A stretch of 64,000 bases of DNA from Actinomycetota bacterium (GTDB taxonomy: Bacteria > Actinomycetota > Acidimicrobiia > Acidimicrobiales > Iamiaceae). The stretch lies in assembly GCA_016185275.1 (NCBI GenBank), contig JACPNX010000006.1, forward strand, positions 44,751-108,750, given 5' to 3'. The translations under genes and the position numbers were made by a program. This document shows positions 1 to 9,619 of this stretch, piece by piece (the first letter of the stretch is position 1; every line of letters starts with the position of its first letter). Under the pieces are notes generated by a model. It saw only the letters and a program-made list of their open reading frames with translations, made no database searches and had not been told where the DNA came from.

Positions 1-1
1 C

Positions 2-1753
2 CACCGGCCGGACATCAACCTGCTCATGACGCTGGCGGTGATCGGGGCCGGCGCCATCGGTGCCTGGCTCGAGGCCGCTCTGGTGGTGGTGCTGTTCTCG
101 GTCGGGGAGGCGCTCGAGCACCGCGCCGTGGAGCGCGCCCGGCGCTCGCTCGGCGATGTGCTCACCCTCGCGCCGGAGACTGCGAACCTACGGCGGGGTG
201 GCGGCACCGTCGAGGTGGCCGTGGCCGACCTCGTGGTCGGCGACGAGGTCGTCGTGAAGCCAGGTGAGCGGATCCCGGCCGACGGCCTGGTGGTCGACGG
301 CGCCAGCGCCGTCGACCAGGCGCTGATCACCGGCGAGAGCGGGCCGGTCGACCCGGCGCCGGGCGACGAGGTGTTCGCCGGGACGCTCAACGGCGAGGGC
401 CGCCTCGGGGCACGAGTCGGCCGGGCGCCCGGCGACACGACCCTGGACCGCATCGCCCGGGCCGTCGCCGAAGCGCAGGCCCAGAAGTCGCCCGCCGAGC
501 GCTGGGTCGACCGCTTCGCCCACGTCTACACGCCGTTGGTGCTGGTGGTCGCCGCCGTCACCGCCGTCGTCCCGCCGCTGCTCGGGGCCGGCTCGTTCGC
601 CGATTGGGTGTACCGGGGGCTCGCCTTCCTCATCCTCGCCTGCCCGTGCGCTCTGGTCATCTCGACGCCGGTGTCGGTGGTGTCGGCTCTCGGCCGGGCT
701 TCGGCGGCGGGCGTGCTGGTCAAGGGCGGCGCCCACCTGGAGACGGCGGCGAGCGTCCGTGCCGTCGCCTTCGACAAGACCGGCACCCTGACCGCTGGGC
801 ACCCGCAGGTCGTGGAGGTCGTGGCCATGCCCGGCCGCACCGCCGACGACGTGCTGGCGCGGGCCGCATCGCTCGAGGCGGCGTCGGAGCACCCGTTGGC
901 TCGCGCCGTCGTCGACGCCGCCGCACGGGCCGGACTCCCGCTCGCGGCGGTGGAGGGCTTCGCCGCCCGCCGCGGGTTCGGCGTGGAGGGCGCCCTCGGC
1001 GGTCGCCGCGTGCGTGTCGGCAAGCCGGGGCTGTTCGAGGACCACGACGGCCTCCACGAAGCGTCCGCCGCCGTCGGCCGACTGGAGAGCGAGGGGCGCA
1101 CGGTCGCCCTCGTCGGCGAGGCCGGCAGGGTCATCGGTGTGATCGCGTTGAGTGACACGGTCCGCCCCGGGGCGGCCGAGGCCGTGGCCGCGCTGGAGCG
1201 GGCCGGGGTCGAGCGCACCGTCATGCTCACCGGCGACCACCGGGCCGCCGGTGCCGCGGTCGGGGCCGCCGCCGGTGTGGACGAGGTGCGCGCCGAGCTG
1301 CTGCCGGAGGACAAGGTGGCCGCGGTGGCTGACCTGCAGGCGGCCTATGGGACGGTGGCGATGGTCGGCGACGGCGTCAACGACGCGCCGGCCCTGGCGC
1401 GCTCGTCGCTCGGCATCGCCATGGGCTCGGCCGGGAGCCCGACCGCCATCGAGACCGCCGACATCGCCCTCATGGGCGACGACCTCGCCAAGCTGGCCGA
1501 GCTGATCCACCTCGCCCGCTGGACCCGCAGCGTGGTCCGCCAGAACATCTCCCTCTCGCTGGCCGTCAAGGCCGTCGCCGCGGTGGCCAACCTCGTCGGC
1601 TACCTGCCGCTGTGGGTCGCGGTGGTGGCCGACGTGGGGGCGACGCTCGTGGTCGTCGCCAACGGTCTGCGGCTGCTGCGTACGGGCCCGCTCGCCGGAC
1701 GCCTGCGGGCCGAGGCCATGCTGGGCGGGCGGCGCGGGCAGGGTCGGGCATGA
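2..1753 (+). CDS. Heavy-metal P1B-type ATPase (Zn/Cd/Pb type), 5' end cut by window
   Basis: Metal-exporting P-type ATPase of the inner membrane. The frame is open to the window edge, and the residues before the first Met (RPDINLL) match the usual family context, so the N-terminal metal-binding domain and first helices lie outside. Visible in order: the actuator TGES motif (nt 328-339), the transmembrane CPC metal site (nt 641-649), the phosphorylation motif DKTGTLT (nt 773-793), the SEHPLA His-Pro motif of the nucleotide-binding domain, MLTGDH, GDGVNDAP and two C-terminal membrane helices. CPC with the HP motif is diagnostic of P1B pumps. Zn/Cd/Pb rather than Cu specificity is inferred from the overall resemblance to ZntA/CadA and from the adjoining CDF exporter. 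The TGA stop overlaps the next start (ATGA), so the two genes are co-translated. Confidence 0.95.
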   Translation, partial: HRPDINLLMTLAVIGAGAIGAWLEAALVVVLFSVGEALEHRAVERARRSLGDVLTLAPETANLRRGGGTVEVAVADLVVGDEVVVKPGERIPADGLVVDGASAVDQALITGESGPVDPAPGDEVFAGTLNGEGRLGARVGRAPGDTTLDRIARAVAEAQAQKSPAERWVDRFAHVYTPLVLVVAAVTAVVPPLLGAGSFADWVYRGLAFLILACPCALVISTPVSVVSALGRASAAGVLVKGGAHLETAASVRAVAFDKTGTLTAGHPQVVEVVAMPGRTADDVLARAASLEAASEHPLARAVVDAAARAGLPLAAVEGFAARRGFGVEGALGGRRVRVGKPGLFEDHDGLHEASAAVGRLESEGRTVALVGEAGRVIGVIALSDTVRPGAAEAVAALERAGVERTVMLTGDHRAAGAAVGAAAGVDEVRAELLPEDKVAAVADLQAAYGTVAMVGDGVNDAPALARSSLGIAMGSAGSPTAIETADIALMGDDLAKLAELIHLARWTRSVVRQNISLSLAVKAVAAVANLVGYLPLWVAVVADVGATLVVVANGLRLLRTGPLAGRLRAEAMLGGRRGQGRA

Positions 1754-2646
1754 GCGGGGACCACGGAGTGGGCGGGTCGGCGGCGGGCCGCCACAAGCGG
1801 CCGCTGCAGGCCGCTTTCGCGCTGACACTGGCCTACATGGTCGCGGAGGTCGTCGGCGGCCTCGTCACCAACTCGCTGGCCCTGCTGTCCGACGCGGCGC
1901 ACATGGGCACCGACGTGATCGGCCTCGGCATGGCCCTGGCCGCCATCCACTTCGCCAGCCGCCCGGCTCCCGCGCACCGCACGTACGGCACCTACCGGCT
2001 CGAGGTCCTGGCCGCTCTGGCCAACAGCGTGCTGCTGTTCGGCGTGGCCGGTTACGTCCTGTTCGAGGCGTACCGCCGCTTCAGGGCGCCGCCCGAGGTG
2101 CTCGGCGTGCCGATGCTCGTCGTGGCCGTCATCGGCCTGCTGGTCAACCTCGCGAGCTTCCGGTTGCTCATGGCCGGATCGAAGGAGAGCCTGAACGTCA
2201 AGGGCGCGTTCCTCGAGGTCATGTCCGACCTGCTCGGGTCGATCGGTGTGATCGTGGCCGCCGTCGTGGTCGCCACCACGGGATGGACCTACGCCGATCC
2301 GCTGATCGGCGCCGGCATCGGCCTGTTCATCATCCCCCGCACGTACAAGCTGTGCGCCCAGGCGGTGCGCATCCTGATCGAAGCGGCGCCGCCCGGCATG
2401 GACGTGGAGGCCGTCCGCGCCCGCATCGCAGGCCTGCCGGGCGTGGCGGGCGTACACGACCTGCACGTCTGGACGCTCACGTCGGGCATGGATGCGGCGA
2501 GCGGTCACGTCGTCGTCGCGGACGGCGCCGACCACCACGGTGTGCTCGACCGGGTGACCGGGGTGCTGACCGACGAGTACGGCATCGCGCACACGACGAT
2601 CCAGTGCGAGACCGCCGACCACGACGACCGCCCGACTCCCATCTGA
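1750..2646 (+). CDS. Cation diffusion facilitator (CzcD/ZitB-like) metal exporter
   Basis: Proton-driven efflux transporter for divalent metals such as Zn, Cd or Co. The 298-aa protein has about six membrane helices and the CDF signature in its second helix (SLALLSDAAHMGTD, with Asp and His metal ligands), then HRTYGTYRLEVLAAL, and a cytoplasmic ferredoxin-like C-terminal domain containing VHDLHVWTLTSG. I chose the ATG at 1750 because it overlaps the stop of the upstream P-type ATPase by 4 nt (ATGA) and leaves a short N-terminus typical of the family. With the ATPase it forms a two-gene metal-resistance operon. Metal specificity cannot be read from sequence alone. Confidence 0.94.
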   Translation: MSGDHGVGGSAAGRHKRPLQAAFALTLAYMVAEVVGGLVTNSLALLSDAAHMGTDVIGLGMALAAIHFASRPAPAHRTYGTYRLEVLAALANSVLLFGVAGYVLFEAYRRFRAPPEVLGVPMLVVAVIGLLVNLASFRLLMAGSKESLNVKGAFLEVMSDLLGSIGVIVAAVVVATTGWTYADPLIGAGIGLFIIPRTYKLCAQAVRILIEAAPPGMDVEAVRARIAGLPGVAGVHDLHVWTLTSGMDAASGHVVVADGADHHGVLDRVTGVLTDEYGIAHTTIQCETADHDDRPTPI

Positions 2647-2806
2647 GGCGAACGAAGCACGCACCGGCGCGACGTGCCCGGGTGGGCCGCCGAGGCGTGC
2701 CCGAGCATGCGGCCACGGGTAGGGTGCCGGGGAAGTTGCTCGAGCAGCTGGGCGCCCCCTCTCGACCGAGCGCACCGCCGTTCCGGTCCGATGCGGAGAT
2801 GGTCGT

Positions 2807-3178
2807 GTGATCCACCTGACGTCGCTGCTCGTCGACTTCGACATCGTCGTCGACCTCACGGACGACACGCGTACCGTCTCGGTCACCGGCGACCTCGATG
2901 CGAACACCGCTCGTCAGCTCGCCGAGCTGCTCGACCACCTCGTCGCCGGCGGCGGCACGGTCCTCGTGAACCTCGACGGCGTGACGTTCATGGACGCGGC
3001 AGGCATCGGCGCACTGGTCCACTGCGCCCACCGCCTCGCCCCGGCAGGAGAGCTGCGGATCGTCGCCGCGTCGCCCGTCGCCGCTCGCGTGATCGACCTG
3101 ACGGGTACGGGCGCCGTGCTGAGGCTCGACGGCGTTTCCGCCTCGCCGGGAGAACCGGGCCCCGGCACGGGAAGGTGA
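2807..3178 (+). CDS. STAS-domain protein, anti-sigma-factor-antagonist-like, lacking the phospho-serine
   Basis: Small cytoplasmic STAS-domain protein (123 aa, GTG start) of the SpoIIAA/RsbV type, which normally binds anti-sigma kinases and frees a sigma factor. Seen: the beta-alpha fold pattern with VTGDLDANTA, a strand VLVNLDGVTFMDAAGIGALV and a Gly/Pro-rich tail. In SpoIIAA-type antagonists the MDSSG loop carries the serine that the kinase phosphorylates. Here the loop reads MDAAG, so no phosphorylatable Ser follows the Asp. It may therefore be a constitutively active antagonist or act in another partner-switch. No kinase or sigma gene adjoins it. It stands alone, 160 nt after the CDF gene and convergent with the acyl-CoA dehydrogenase. 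Confidence 0.82.
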   Translation: MIHLTSLLVDFDIVVDLTDDTRTVSVTGDLDANTARQLAELLDHLVAGGGTVLVNLDGVTFMDAAGIGALVHCAHRLAPAGELRIVAASPVAARVIDLTGTGAVLRLDGVSASPGEPGPGTGR

Positions 3179-3263
3179 CCCGCCCGGACCGCGGGTCCGA
3201 GCCGCGCCGTACCACGGCTCGCCGGCCCCTGCGCGCCGCGCTCGGTCGGGAGGACGCCGCGTG

Positions 3264-4538
3264 TCAGTCCTTGGCGGGCTGGTAGCGGGCGATCTCGGCG
3301 CGCCCCACCACCATGTGGTGCACCTCGTCGGGTCCGTCGGCGAGCCGCAGCGTCCGCTGTGCGGTGTACATGTCGGCGAGCGGAGACCACTGCGACACGC
3401 CCGTGGCGCCGTGGATCTGGATGGCCTGGTCGATGATCTGGCACACCCGCTCGGGGACCATGGCCTTGACGGCGCTGACCCAGATGCGCGCCTCGGCGTT
3501 GCCCATCACGTCCATCGCCTTGGCCGCCCGCAGCACCATGAGCCGCATCGCCTCGATCTCGATGCGCGCCCTCGACACCCACTCGGTGTTCTTGCCGAGC
3601 GAGATGATCGGCTTGCCGAAGGCGTTGCGCGACAGCCCGCGCTCCACCATGAGCTGGAGCGCCCGCTCCGCCGCACCGATGGAGCGCATGCAGTGATGGA
3701 TGCGGCCGGGACCGAGCCGCACCTGCGAGATCTCGAAGCCGCGACCCTCACCCAGGAGGATGTTGTCCCTCGGGACGCGCACGTCGGTGAAGCGCAGATG
3801 CATGTGCCCGTGCGGTGCGTCGTCGCGCCCGAACACGAGCATCGGGCCGACCACCTCGACGCCGGGTGTGTCCATCGGGACGAGGATCTGTGACTGCTGC
3901 TGGTGCGGGGAGGCGTCCGGGTTGGTCCGTACCATGACGATCATGATCTTGCAGCGCGGATCTCCAGCGCCCGAGATGTAGTACTTCTCGCCGTCGATGA
4001 CCCACTCGTCGCCGTCGAGGACCGCCGAGCAGGCGATGTTGCGCGCGTCCGACGATGCGAGCCCCGGCTCGGTCATCGCGTAGGCCGAGCGGATCTCGCC
4101 GTTGAGGAGCGGCTTCAGCCACTGCTCCTTCTGCTCCGGTGTGCCGACCCGCTCGAGCACCTCCATGTTGCCCGTGTCGGGTGCGGAGCAGTTGAGGCAC
4201 TCGGAGGCCAGCGGGTTCTTGCCGAGCTCGGCGGCGATGTACGCGTAGTCGAGGTTCGACAGGCCCCGGCCGGTGTCGGCGTCCGGGAGGAAGAAGTTCC
4301 ACAGGCCGTTGGCCTTCGCCTTGTCCTTGACCCCCTCGAGCAGCTCCAGTTGCCCCGGGGCGAACGCCCACCGCTCCTCCCGTCCCTCGCCGAGACGGAA
4401 GAACTCGACGCTCATGGGCTGGACCTCTTCGGCGATGAACGTCCTCACCGCGTCGAAGAGCGGGCGCGCCTCCTCCGACATGGCGAGGTTGAACATCTCG
4501 CTGCCGGGATCATCGACGACGAACGGGTGCGGGGGCAT
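3264..4538 (-). CDS. Acyl-CoA dehydrogenase family protein (ACAD10/11-like)
   Basis: FAD-dependent alpha,beta-dehydrogenation of an acyl-CoA in fatty-acid or branched-substrate breakdown. The 424-aa protein spans the full family: N-terminal helical domain, AYAMTEPGLASSDARNI around the flavin site, middle beta-domain, and a C-terminal helical domain with GRIHHCMRSIGAAERAL and QIHGATGVSQ. Near the C-terminus the segment LADGPDEVH occupies the position where medium-chain enzymes carry the catalytic Glu (YEG), so Asp is the likely base; this form is what I know from ACAD10/11-like members. A GAGAGG ribosome site precedes the ATG. It lies 78 nt downstream of the phosphotriesterase-family gene and is probably co-transcribed with it. 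The acyl substrate is unknown. Confidence 0.93.
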   Translation of the reverse strand: MPPHPFVVDDPGSEMFNLAMSEEARPLFDAVRTFIAEEVQPMSVEFFRLGEGREERWAFAPGQLELLEGVKDKAKANGLWNFFLPDADTGRGLSNLDYAYIAAELGKNPLASECLNCSAPDTGNMEVLERVGTPEQKEQWLKPLLNGEIRSAYAMTEPGLASSDARNIACSAVLDGDEWVIDGEKYYISGAGDPRCKIMIVMVRTNPDASPHQQQSQILVPMDTPGVEVVGPMLVFGRDDAPHGHMHLRFTDVRVPRDNILLGEGRGFEISQVRLGPGRIHHCMRSIGAAERALQLMVERGLSRNAFGKPIISLGKNTEWVSRARIEIEAMRLMVLRAAKAMDVMGNAEARIWVSAVKAMVPERVCQIIDQAIQIHGATGVSQWSPLADMYTAQRTLRLADGPDEVHHMVVGRAEIARYQPAKD

Positions 4539-4616
4539 GGCGACCTCTCTTGGATGACGTATCGGCGGGGCTGGCGGTCGTGGTGAAGGATCGGCAGGGC
4601 AGCCGGCGGCCCGGGC

Positions 4617-5609
4617 TCAGTAGGGCGTGACCGCTTCGAAGTACCGGCGGGGGTTGTCGACGAGCATCGTGTCGATCTGCTCGTCGGTGACCCCGTGGTC
4701 ACGCAGGTACGGCAGCACTTCGTCGTGGATGTGGAGGTAGTGCCATTGCGGCATGAACGGCAGCACGGCCGGGTCGATCCAGTCGATGTAGCAGGCCGCG
4801 TCCTGCGACAGGACCATGCGGTCGGCGAAGCCGCGGCGGCACAGCTCCACCACGATGTCGGCGCGGGCTTCGAACGTCGTGCCGAGGTTGATGCCGAAGC
4901 GGTCCATGCCGAGGATGAAGCCGGATTCGGCGAGCTCGGAGAGGTGGTCGGCGTCGGTGGTGTCGCCGCTGTGGCCGAGCACGACGCGCGCCGGGTCGAC
5001 ACCCTCCTCGTCGCACAGCACCCGGCGCACCTCGAGGCCCGTGCGGGTGGTGGGATGCGTGTGGACCGTGATGGGCGCGCCGGTGCGGCGGTGCGCCTTG
5101 GCCACCGCCCGCATGACCCGCTCCACGCCCGGCGTGAGGCCCGGCGCGTCGATCGCGCACTTGAGGAACGCCGCCTTGACCCCGGTGCCGGCGATGCCGT
5201 CGGTGATGTCGCCCGCGAACATGTCCACCATCGGGTCGGGGACGTCGGCGCCGAGCGCGGCGGCCAGGGCGGGGCCCCGGTGGTGGAAGAAGAACGGCAC
5301 GTCGTCGTACGTGTAGCAACCGGTGGCCACGACGATGTTCAGCTCGGGCACCTGCTCGGCGATGCGCTGGATGCGCGGGATGTAGCGCCCGAGACCCACG
5401 ACGGTCGGGTCGACGATCGTGCGCACGCCCTGCTGTGCGAGGGCACCGAGCTTGTCCACCGCGTCGGCGACCCGCTGGTCCTCGCTGCCCCATTCGGCGG
5501 GATAGTTCTGCTGGACGTCGGCCGTCAGCACGAAGACGTGCTCGTGCATGTACGTGCGACCCAGCCCGGCGGTGTCGATCGGGCCTCGGACGGTCTCCAC
5601 GGTGGGCAT
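4617..5609 (-). CDS. Phosphotriesterase-family metal-dependent hydrolase
   Basis: Member of the amidohydrolase superfamily PTE branch, in which a binuclear metal centre hydrolyses lactones or phosphoesters. Many such proteins in actinobacteria are lactonases rather than true phosphotriesterases. The 330-aa protein shows all ligands: MHEHVF near residue 20 (HxH), the lysine of AAFLKCAID (carboxylated bridging Lys), HTHPTTRTG, LGHSGDTTD and GMDRFG (Asp). I placed the start at 5609 because an AGGAGG site lies 7 nt upstream; an in-frame upstream start adds only 12 unlikely residues. It sits between hrpA and the acyl-CoA dehydrogenase gene in the same direction. The natural substrate is not evident. 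Confidence 0.92.
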   Translation of the reverse strand: MPTVETVRGPIDTAGLGRTYMHEHVFVLTADVQQNYPAEWGSEDQRVADAVDKLGALAQQGVRTIVDPTVVGLGRYIPRIQRIAEQVPELNIVVATGCYTYDDVPFFFHHRGPALAAALGADVPDPMVDMFAGDITDGIAGTGVKAAFLKCAIDAPGLTPGVERVMRAVAKAHRRTGAPITVHTHPTTRTGLEVRRVLCDEEGVDPARVVLGHSGDTTDADHLSELAESGFILGMDRFGINLGTTFEARADIVVELCRRGFADRMVLSQDAACYIDWIDPAVLPFMPQWHYLHIHDEVLPYLRDHGVTDEQIDTMLVDNPRRYFEAVTPY

Positions 5610-5663
5610 CGCTCGCCTCCTGGATGGCTGGGGCTCCCGGTGCACCGGTGTAGCCGCTCGGGC

Positions 5664-8600
5664 TCAACCACGCTCCATCTCCGGGCCGAGGCGGGCGATG
5701 GCGCGCAGGATGCGCGTCTCCGAGACGGGCTCCGGCGTACCCAGCTGCTGCGCGAAGAGGCTCACGCGCAGCTCCTCGATCATCCAGCCGATGCGCTCGA
5801 GCTCGGCCTCGGCGCCCCGTCCCTCGAGCGCGTCGACGGCTTCGCCGTAGGCGCGGGCCACCCGTCGGACCTGCGCCATGCGGCGATGGTCCCTGGCAGG
5901 GTCGCCCGCCAGGGCGGCCAGGCGCACGGCGGCGGCGCGCAGGTAGCGGGCGACGTGCGCCAGGCGCGATGCCCCCGTGGAAGCGACGACGCCGGCGTGG
6001 ACGAGCGAGCCGCGCTGGGCGGCGACGTCCTCGATGGCGGCGAGCACGAGCGGGCCCGGCGCCCGGCGCACCAGGTCGTCGAGGCCGGCGTCCACCTCCA
6101 CGGCCCCGGCCAGCACGGCGGCGACCCCGTCCACCACGGCGACCAGCTCCTCCTCGAGGCCGGCCAGCACCGCAACCTTCAACCGGTCGAAGCCGGCGGC
6201 CTCCCAGGCCGGCCCGCCGTGTTCGGCCATGAGGTGATCGAGCGCGGCGACGACGCAGTCCTCGCCGAGGGCGTCGAGGTCGGGATAGGGGTTGGCGGTC
6301 AGGGCCAGACCCGCGGCGCGCTGCAGCCGGCTGCGCAACCCGCCGGCGGAGATGGCGACGTGGCGGCGCAGGAGGCGGCGGGTGCCCGCCCACATCGCCT
6401 CGGCCTGTGACTCGGGGTCGGCGAAGACCCGCACGCCGACGGTGGCTCCCTCGTCGACGAGCGCCGGGTAGCCGACGGCCGCGGCGCCGGGCTCGGGCTG
6501 GATCCGGCGAGGGAGCGAGCCGACGCTCCAGGTCCGCAGACCCTGCCGCTCGATGCCGGCGGCGGCACGGGCCACGGCGTCGCGCGCCCGCGGGGCGAGT
6601 TCGGCCTGGAGCTCGAGGAGGTCCTTGGAGGCGGCCAGGATCGAACCCTGCTCGTCGTGCACGGCGAACGTCATGCGCAGGTGTTCCGGCACCAGGCCGG
6701 GCCGGAGGTCCGCGCTGGTGACGGGCTGGCCGCTCACCCGGCGCAGCCCGGCGGCCAGCGCGGCGGCGAACGTCCCGTCGGCGGAGTCGACGGTCGCCAG
6801 CGCGTCGGCGACCGTGGCGGTGATGGGAGCGAGGTGGCGGCGCAGCGTCTTGGGCAGCGTGCGGGCGAGCTCGAGCGCGAGCTCCTGGCGCAGCCCCGGC
6901 ACCTGCCAGTCGAAGCCCTCGGGGCGGAGGCGCGGCAGCGCGGCGAGCGGGACGCGCACGGTCACCCCGTCGACGGGGTTGCCGGGGTCGTAGAGGTAGG
7001 ACAGGCGCAGGCACAGATCGCCCTGGCGCCACGTCTCGGGGAACGCCGCTTCGTCGAGGTGCAGGCCCGTGCCGTCGAGCAGGTCGTGGCGGGTGAAGGT
7101 GAGGAGATCCGGTTGCCGGCGGCGCGCCCGCTTCCACCAGGCGTCGAACTCGGGCCCGGAGGTGACGTCGGCGCCGATGCGCGCGTCGTAGAGCCGGGCC
7201 AGCGTGTCGGCGTCGGGGACGAGGTCACCGCGCCGGAAGCGGTGCTCGAGCTCGGCCAGCTCGGCGAGGCGAAGGCGGTTCTCGGCCACGAAGCCGTGCG
7301 GCGAGCGCCAGTCGCCGTCCACCAGCGCATGGCGGACGAAGAGCTCGCGCGCATGGGCGCGGTCCACGCGGCTGTAGGGGATCATGCGGCCCGCGACGAT
7401 CGGCAGGCCGTAGAGCCGGACCGTCTCGCCGACGACCGCGGTGCCCCGCGCCGACGACCAGACCGGTTCGCCGTAGGAGCGGGTGACGAGGTGGGCGGCG
7501 AGAGGCTCGGCCCACTCCGGTCGGATGCGCGCCACCGTGCGGCCCCACAGGCGCGACGTCTCGACGAGCTCGGCCGCCATCACCCAGTCCGGTGGGCGGC
7601 GAGCCAGGGCCGATCCCGGGAAGATGGCGAAACGGGCGCCCCTGGCGCCGCGGTACTCGCGGGTCGCGCCGTCGCGCTGGCCGACGTGCGACAGGAGCCC
7701 GGCCAGCACGGCGCGGTGCACGTCGTCGGGGTGCGCCTGCGCGCGGGAGGGATGCAGGCCGAGGCCGGCCGCGACCTGCCGTAGCTGGGCATGCAGGTCC
7801 TGCCACTCGCGTATGCGCAGGTGGTGGAGGTGCTCGAGGCGGCACTGGCGCCGGAACTGGTTGGCCGACAGCTCGCGCTGGCGCTCGGTGACGTGGGCCC
7901 ACAGGTTCAGGACCGTCACGAAGTCGGACGAGCGATCGGCGAAGCGGCGGTGTGCGGCGTCGGCCGCCTCGGCCTGGTCGGCCGGGCGCACCCGCGGGTC
8001 CTCGATCGAGAGCGCCGCGGCCAGGATCAGGACCTCGCGCAGGCAGCCGCGCGCGTCGGCCTCGAGCACCATCCGACCGAGCCGGGGGTCGACGGGGAGG
8101 CGGGCGAGGCTGCGCCCGAGGCGCGTCAGGCGCGGTGCCGTGCCGCCTGCGGCGCCGGTCGCGCCTGCGGCGCCGCCTCGCTCGCCTCGCGCGCCAGCGC
8201 CGCCGGCGCCCGCGGCGTCTGCGGCGCCGGCGCGCTCGCCTTGTCGCGCATCGGGCCGCTGCAGTGCGCCGAGCTCCTCCAGCAGGCGCATGCCGTCGGC
8301 GATGGCGCGGTGGTCCGGCGGGTCCAGGAACGGGAACGACGCGACATCGCCGAGGCGCAGCGCCGCCATCTGCAGGATGACCGCGGCGAGGTTGGTGCGC
8401 AGGATCTCGGGCTCGGTGAACGGCGTCCGAGCGGCCAGGTCCACTTCGCTGTAGAGGCGGATGCACACCCCGGGGGCCACCCGACCGCAGCGACCGGCGC
8501 GCTGCGCCGCCGACGCCTGGGAGATCGCCTCGATGGGGAGGCGCTGGACCTTGAGGCGGGTGCTGTAGCGCGAGATGCGGGCGGTGCCGGCATCGACGAC

Positions 8601-9509
8601 CGCCCGGATCCCCGGGACGGTGATGGACGTCTCCGCCACGTTGGTGGCGAGCACGATGCGTCGCCCCGCGTGGGGGGCGAACACGCGCTGCTGCTCGGTC
8701 GTCGAGAGCCTGGCGTAGAGGGGCAGCACGTCCGTCGCGGGCAGCGCCAGAGCCCGCAGCGCGGCGGCGGTGTCGCGGATCTCGCGCTCGCCCGAGAGGA
8801 ACACGAGCACGTCCCCGTGGACCTCGCCGCGCAGCTCGGCCACAGCGTCGACGATGCCTTGCACCTGGTCCCGCGCGACGTCGAGCGGCTCGCCGCGCGG
8901 CCCCCGGTCGAGCGGCCGGTAGCGCACCTCCACGGGATGGGCGCGCCCGCTCACCTCGATCACCGGTGCCCCGCCGAAGTGGCGGGAGAAGCGCTCCGTC
9001 TCGATCGTCGCCGAGGTGACGACCACCTTGAGGTCGGGTCGGCGGGGGAGGAGCTGCACGAGGTAGCCGAGGAGGAAGTCGATGTTGAGGCTGCGCTCGT
9101 GGGCCTCGTCGATGATCAGCGTGTCGTAGGCCCGCAGCCTCCGGTCCCGGTGGATCTCGGCGAGCAGGATCCCGTCGGTCATGACCTTGACCGAGGTGTC
9201 CGGACCGACCCGGTCGGTGAAGCGCACCGCGTACCCGACGACGCCGCCGACCGGAGTGTCCAGTTCCTCGGCGATGCGGGCGGCCACGGTGCGGGCCGCC
9301 AGCCGCCGGGGTTGCGTGTGGCCGATCATGCGCTCGGCGCCGCGCCCGACCTGCATGCAGATCTTGGGGAGCTGCGTGGTCTTGCCCGACCCGGTCTCTC
9401 CCGCGACGACGACGACCTGCGACGCCTGCAGGGCCGCCGCGATGTCGTCGCGCCGGGCGGCGATGGGCAGGTCCGGCGACACCTCGACGTCCCGGTGCGG
9501 CCTCGGCAT
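5664..9509 (-). CDS. hrpA: HrpA-type DEAH ATP-dependent RNA helicase
   Basis: Large RNA-dependent ATPase/helicase of the HrpA family (1281 aa, close to the about 1300 aa of E. coli HrpA). Motifs in order: GETGSGKTTQ (Walker A), TQPRRLAA (Ia), DEAH (II) about residue 135, VTSATIE (III), LATNVAETSITV (V), QRAGRCGRV (VI), followed by helicase-associated and OB-like domains and the long C-terminal DUF3418-type region. A run of about 40 Ala/Gly/Arg residues (nt about 8130-8260) interrupts the helicase-associated region and looks like a low-complexity insertion. In E. coli HrpA resolves stalled ribosomes; a translation-rescue role here is by homology. It heads a leftward gene string and is divergent from the PilZ gene. 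Confidence 0.95.
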   Translation of the reverse strand: MPRPHRDVEVSPDLPIAARRDDIAAALQASQVVVVAGETGSGKTTQLPKICMQVGRGAERMIGHTQPRRLAARTVAARIAEELDTPVGGVVGYAVRFTDRVGPDTSVKVMTDGILLAEIHRDRRLRAYDTLIIDEAHERSLNIDFLLGYLVQLLPRRPDLKVVVTSATIETERFSRHFGGAPVIEVSGRAHPVEVRYRPLDRGPRGEPLDVARDQVQGIVDAVAELRGEVHGDVLVFLSGEREIRDTAAALRALALPATDVLPLYARLSTTEQQRVFAPHAGRRIVLATNVAETSITVPGIRAVVDAGTARISRYSTRLKVQRLPIEAISQASAAQRAGRCGRVAPGVCIRLYSEVDLAARTPFTEPEILRTNLAAVILQMAALRLGDVASFPFLDPPDHRAIADGMRLLEELGALQRPDARQGERAGAADAAGAGGAGARGERGGAAGATGAAGGTAPRLTRLGRSLARLPVDPRLGRMVLEADARGCLREVLILAAALSIEDPRVRPADQAEAADAAHRRFADRSSDFVTVLNLWAHVTERQRELSANQFRRQCRLEHLHHLRIREWQDLHAQLRQVAAGLGLHPSRAQAHPDDVHRAVLAGLLSHVGQRDGATREYRGARGARFAIFPGSALARRPPDWVMAAELVETSRLWGRTVARIRPEWAEPLAAHLVTRSYGEPVWSSARGTAVVGETVRLYGLPIVAGRMIPYSRVDRAHARELFVRHALVDGDWRSPHGFVAENRLRLAELAELEHRFRRGDLVPDADTLARLYDARIGADVTSGPEFDAWWKRARRRQPDLLTFTRHDLLDGTGLHLDEAAFPETWRQGDLCLRLSYLYDPGNPVDGVTVRVPLAALPRLRPEGFDWQVPGLRQELALELARTLPKTLRRHLAPITATVADALATVDSADGTFAAALAAGLRRVSGQPVTSADLRPGLVPEHLRMTFAVHDEQGSILAASKDLLELQAELAPRARDAVARAAAGIERQGLRTWSVGSLPRRIQPEPGAAAVGYPALVDEGATVGVRVFADPESQAEAMWAGTRRLLRRHVAISAGGLRSRLQRAAGLALTANPYPDLDALGEDCVVAALDHLMAEHGGPAWEAAGFDRLKVAVLAGLEEELVAVVDGVAAVLAGAVEVDAGLDDLVRRAPGPLVLAAIEDVAAQRGSLVHAGVVASTGASRLAHVARYLRAAAVRLAALAGDPARDHRRMAQVRRVARAYGEAVDALEGRGAEAELERIGWMIEELRVSLFAQQLGTPEPVSETRILRAIARLGPEMERG

Positions 9510-9548
9510 GGAGCCCGCAGGTTAGGGCGTCGCCTCCCGTACCAGTGC

Positions 9549-9577
9549 TTGCCAAGACGCACGATCCGGGATCAAAT
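9549..9577 (+). promoter_or_regulatory. Candidate sigma-70-type promoter of the PilZ gene
   Basis: A TTGCCA hexamer at 9549-9554 (five of six matches to TTGACA) is followed after 17 nt by TCAAAT at 9572-9577 (four of six to TATAAT). Transcription would begin near 9584, about 36 nt before the PilZ ATG. This is the least GC-rich part of the 110-nt divergent intergenic region with hrpA. Confidence 0.45.
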
Positions 9578-9619
9578 CGGTCGAACGGTGCCGCTCAACT
9601 TCTGCAATGGAGGTGCCGA

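Noticed and set aside
4699..7137. An 812-codon minus-strand frame over the phosphotriesterase and hrpA genes
   Set aside because: Pro/Arg/His-rich shadow in a different frame of the same strand; both true genes have complete motifs.
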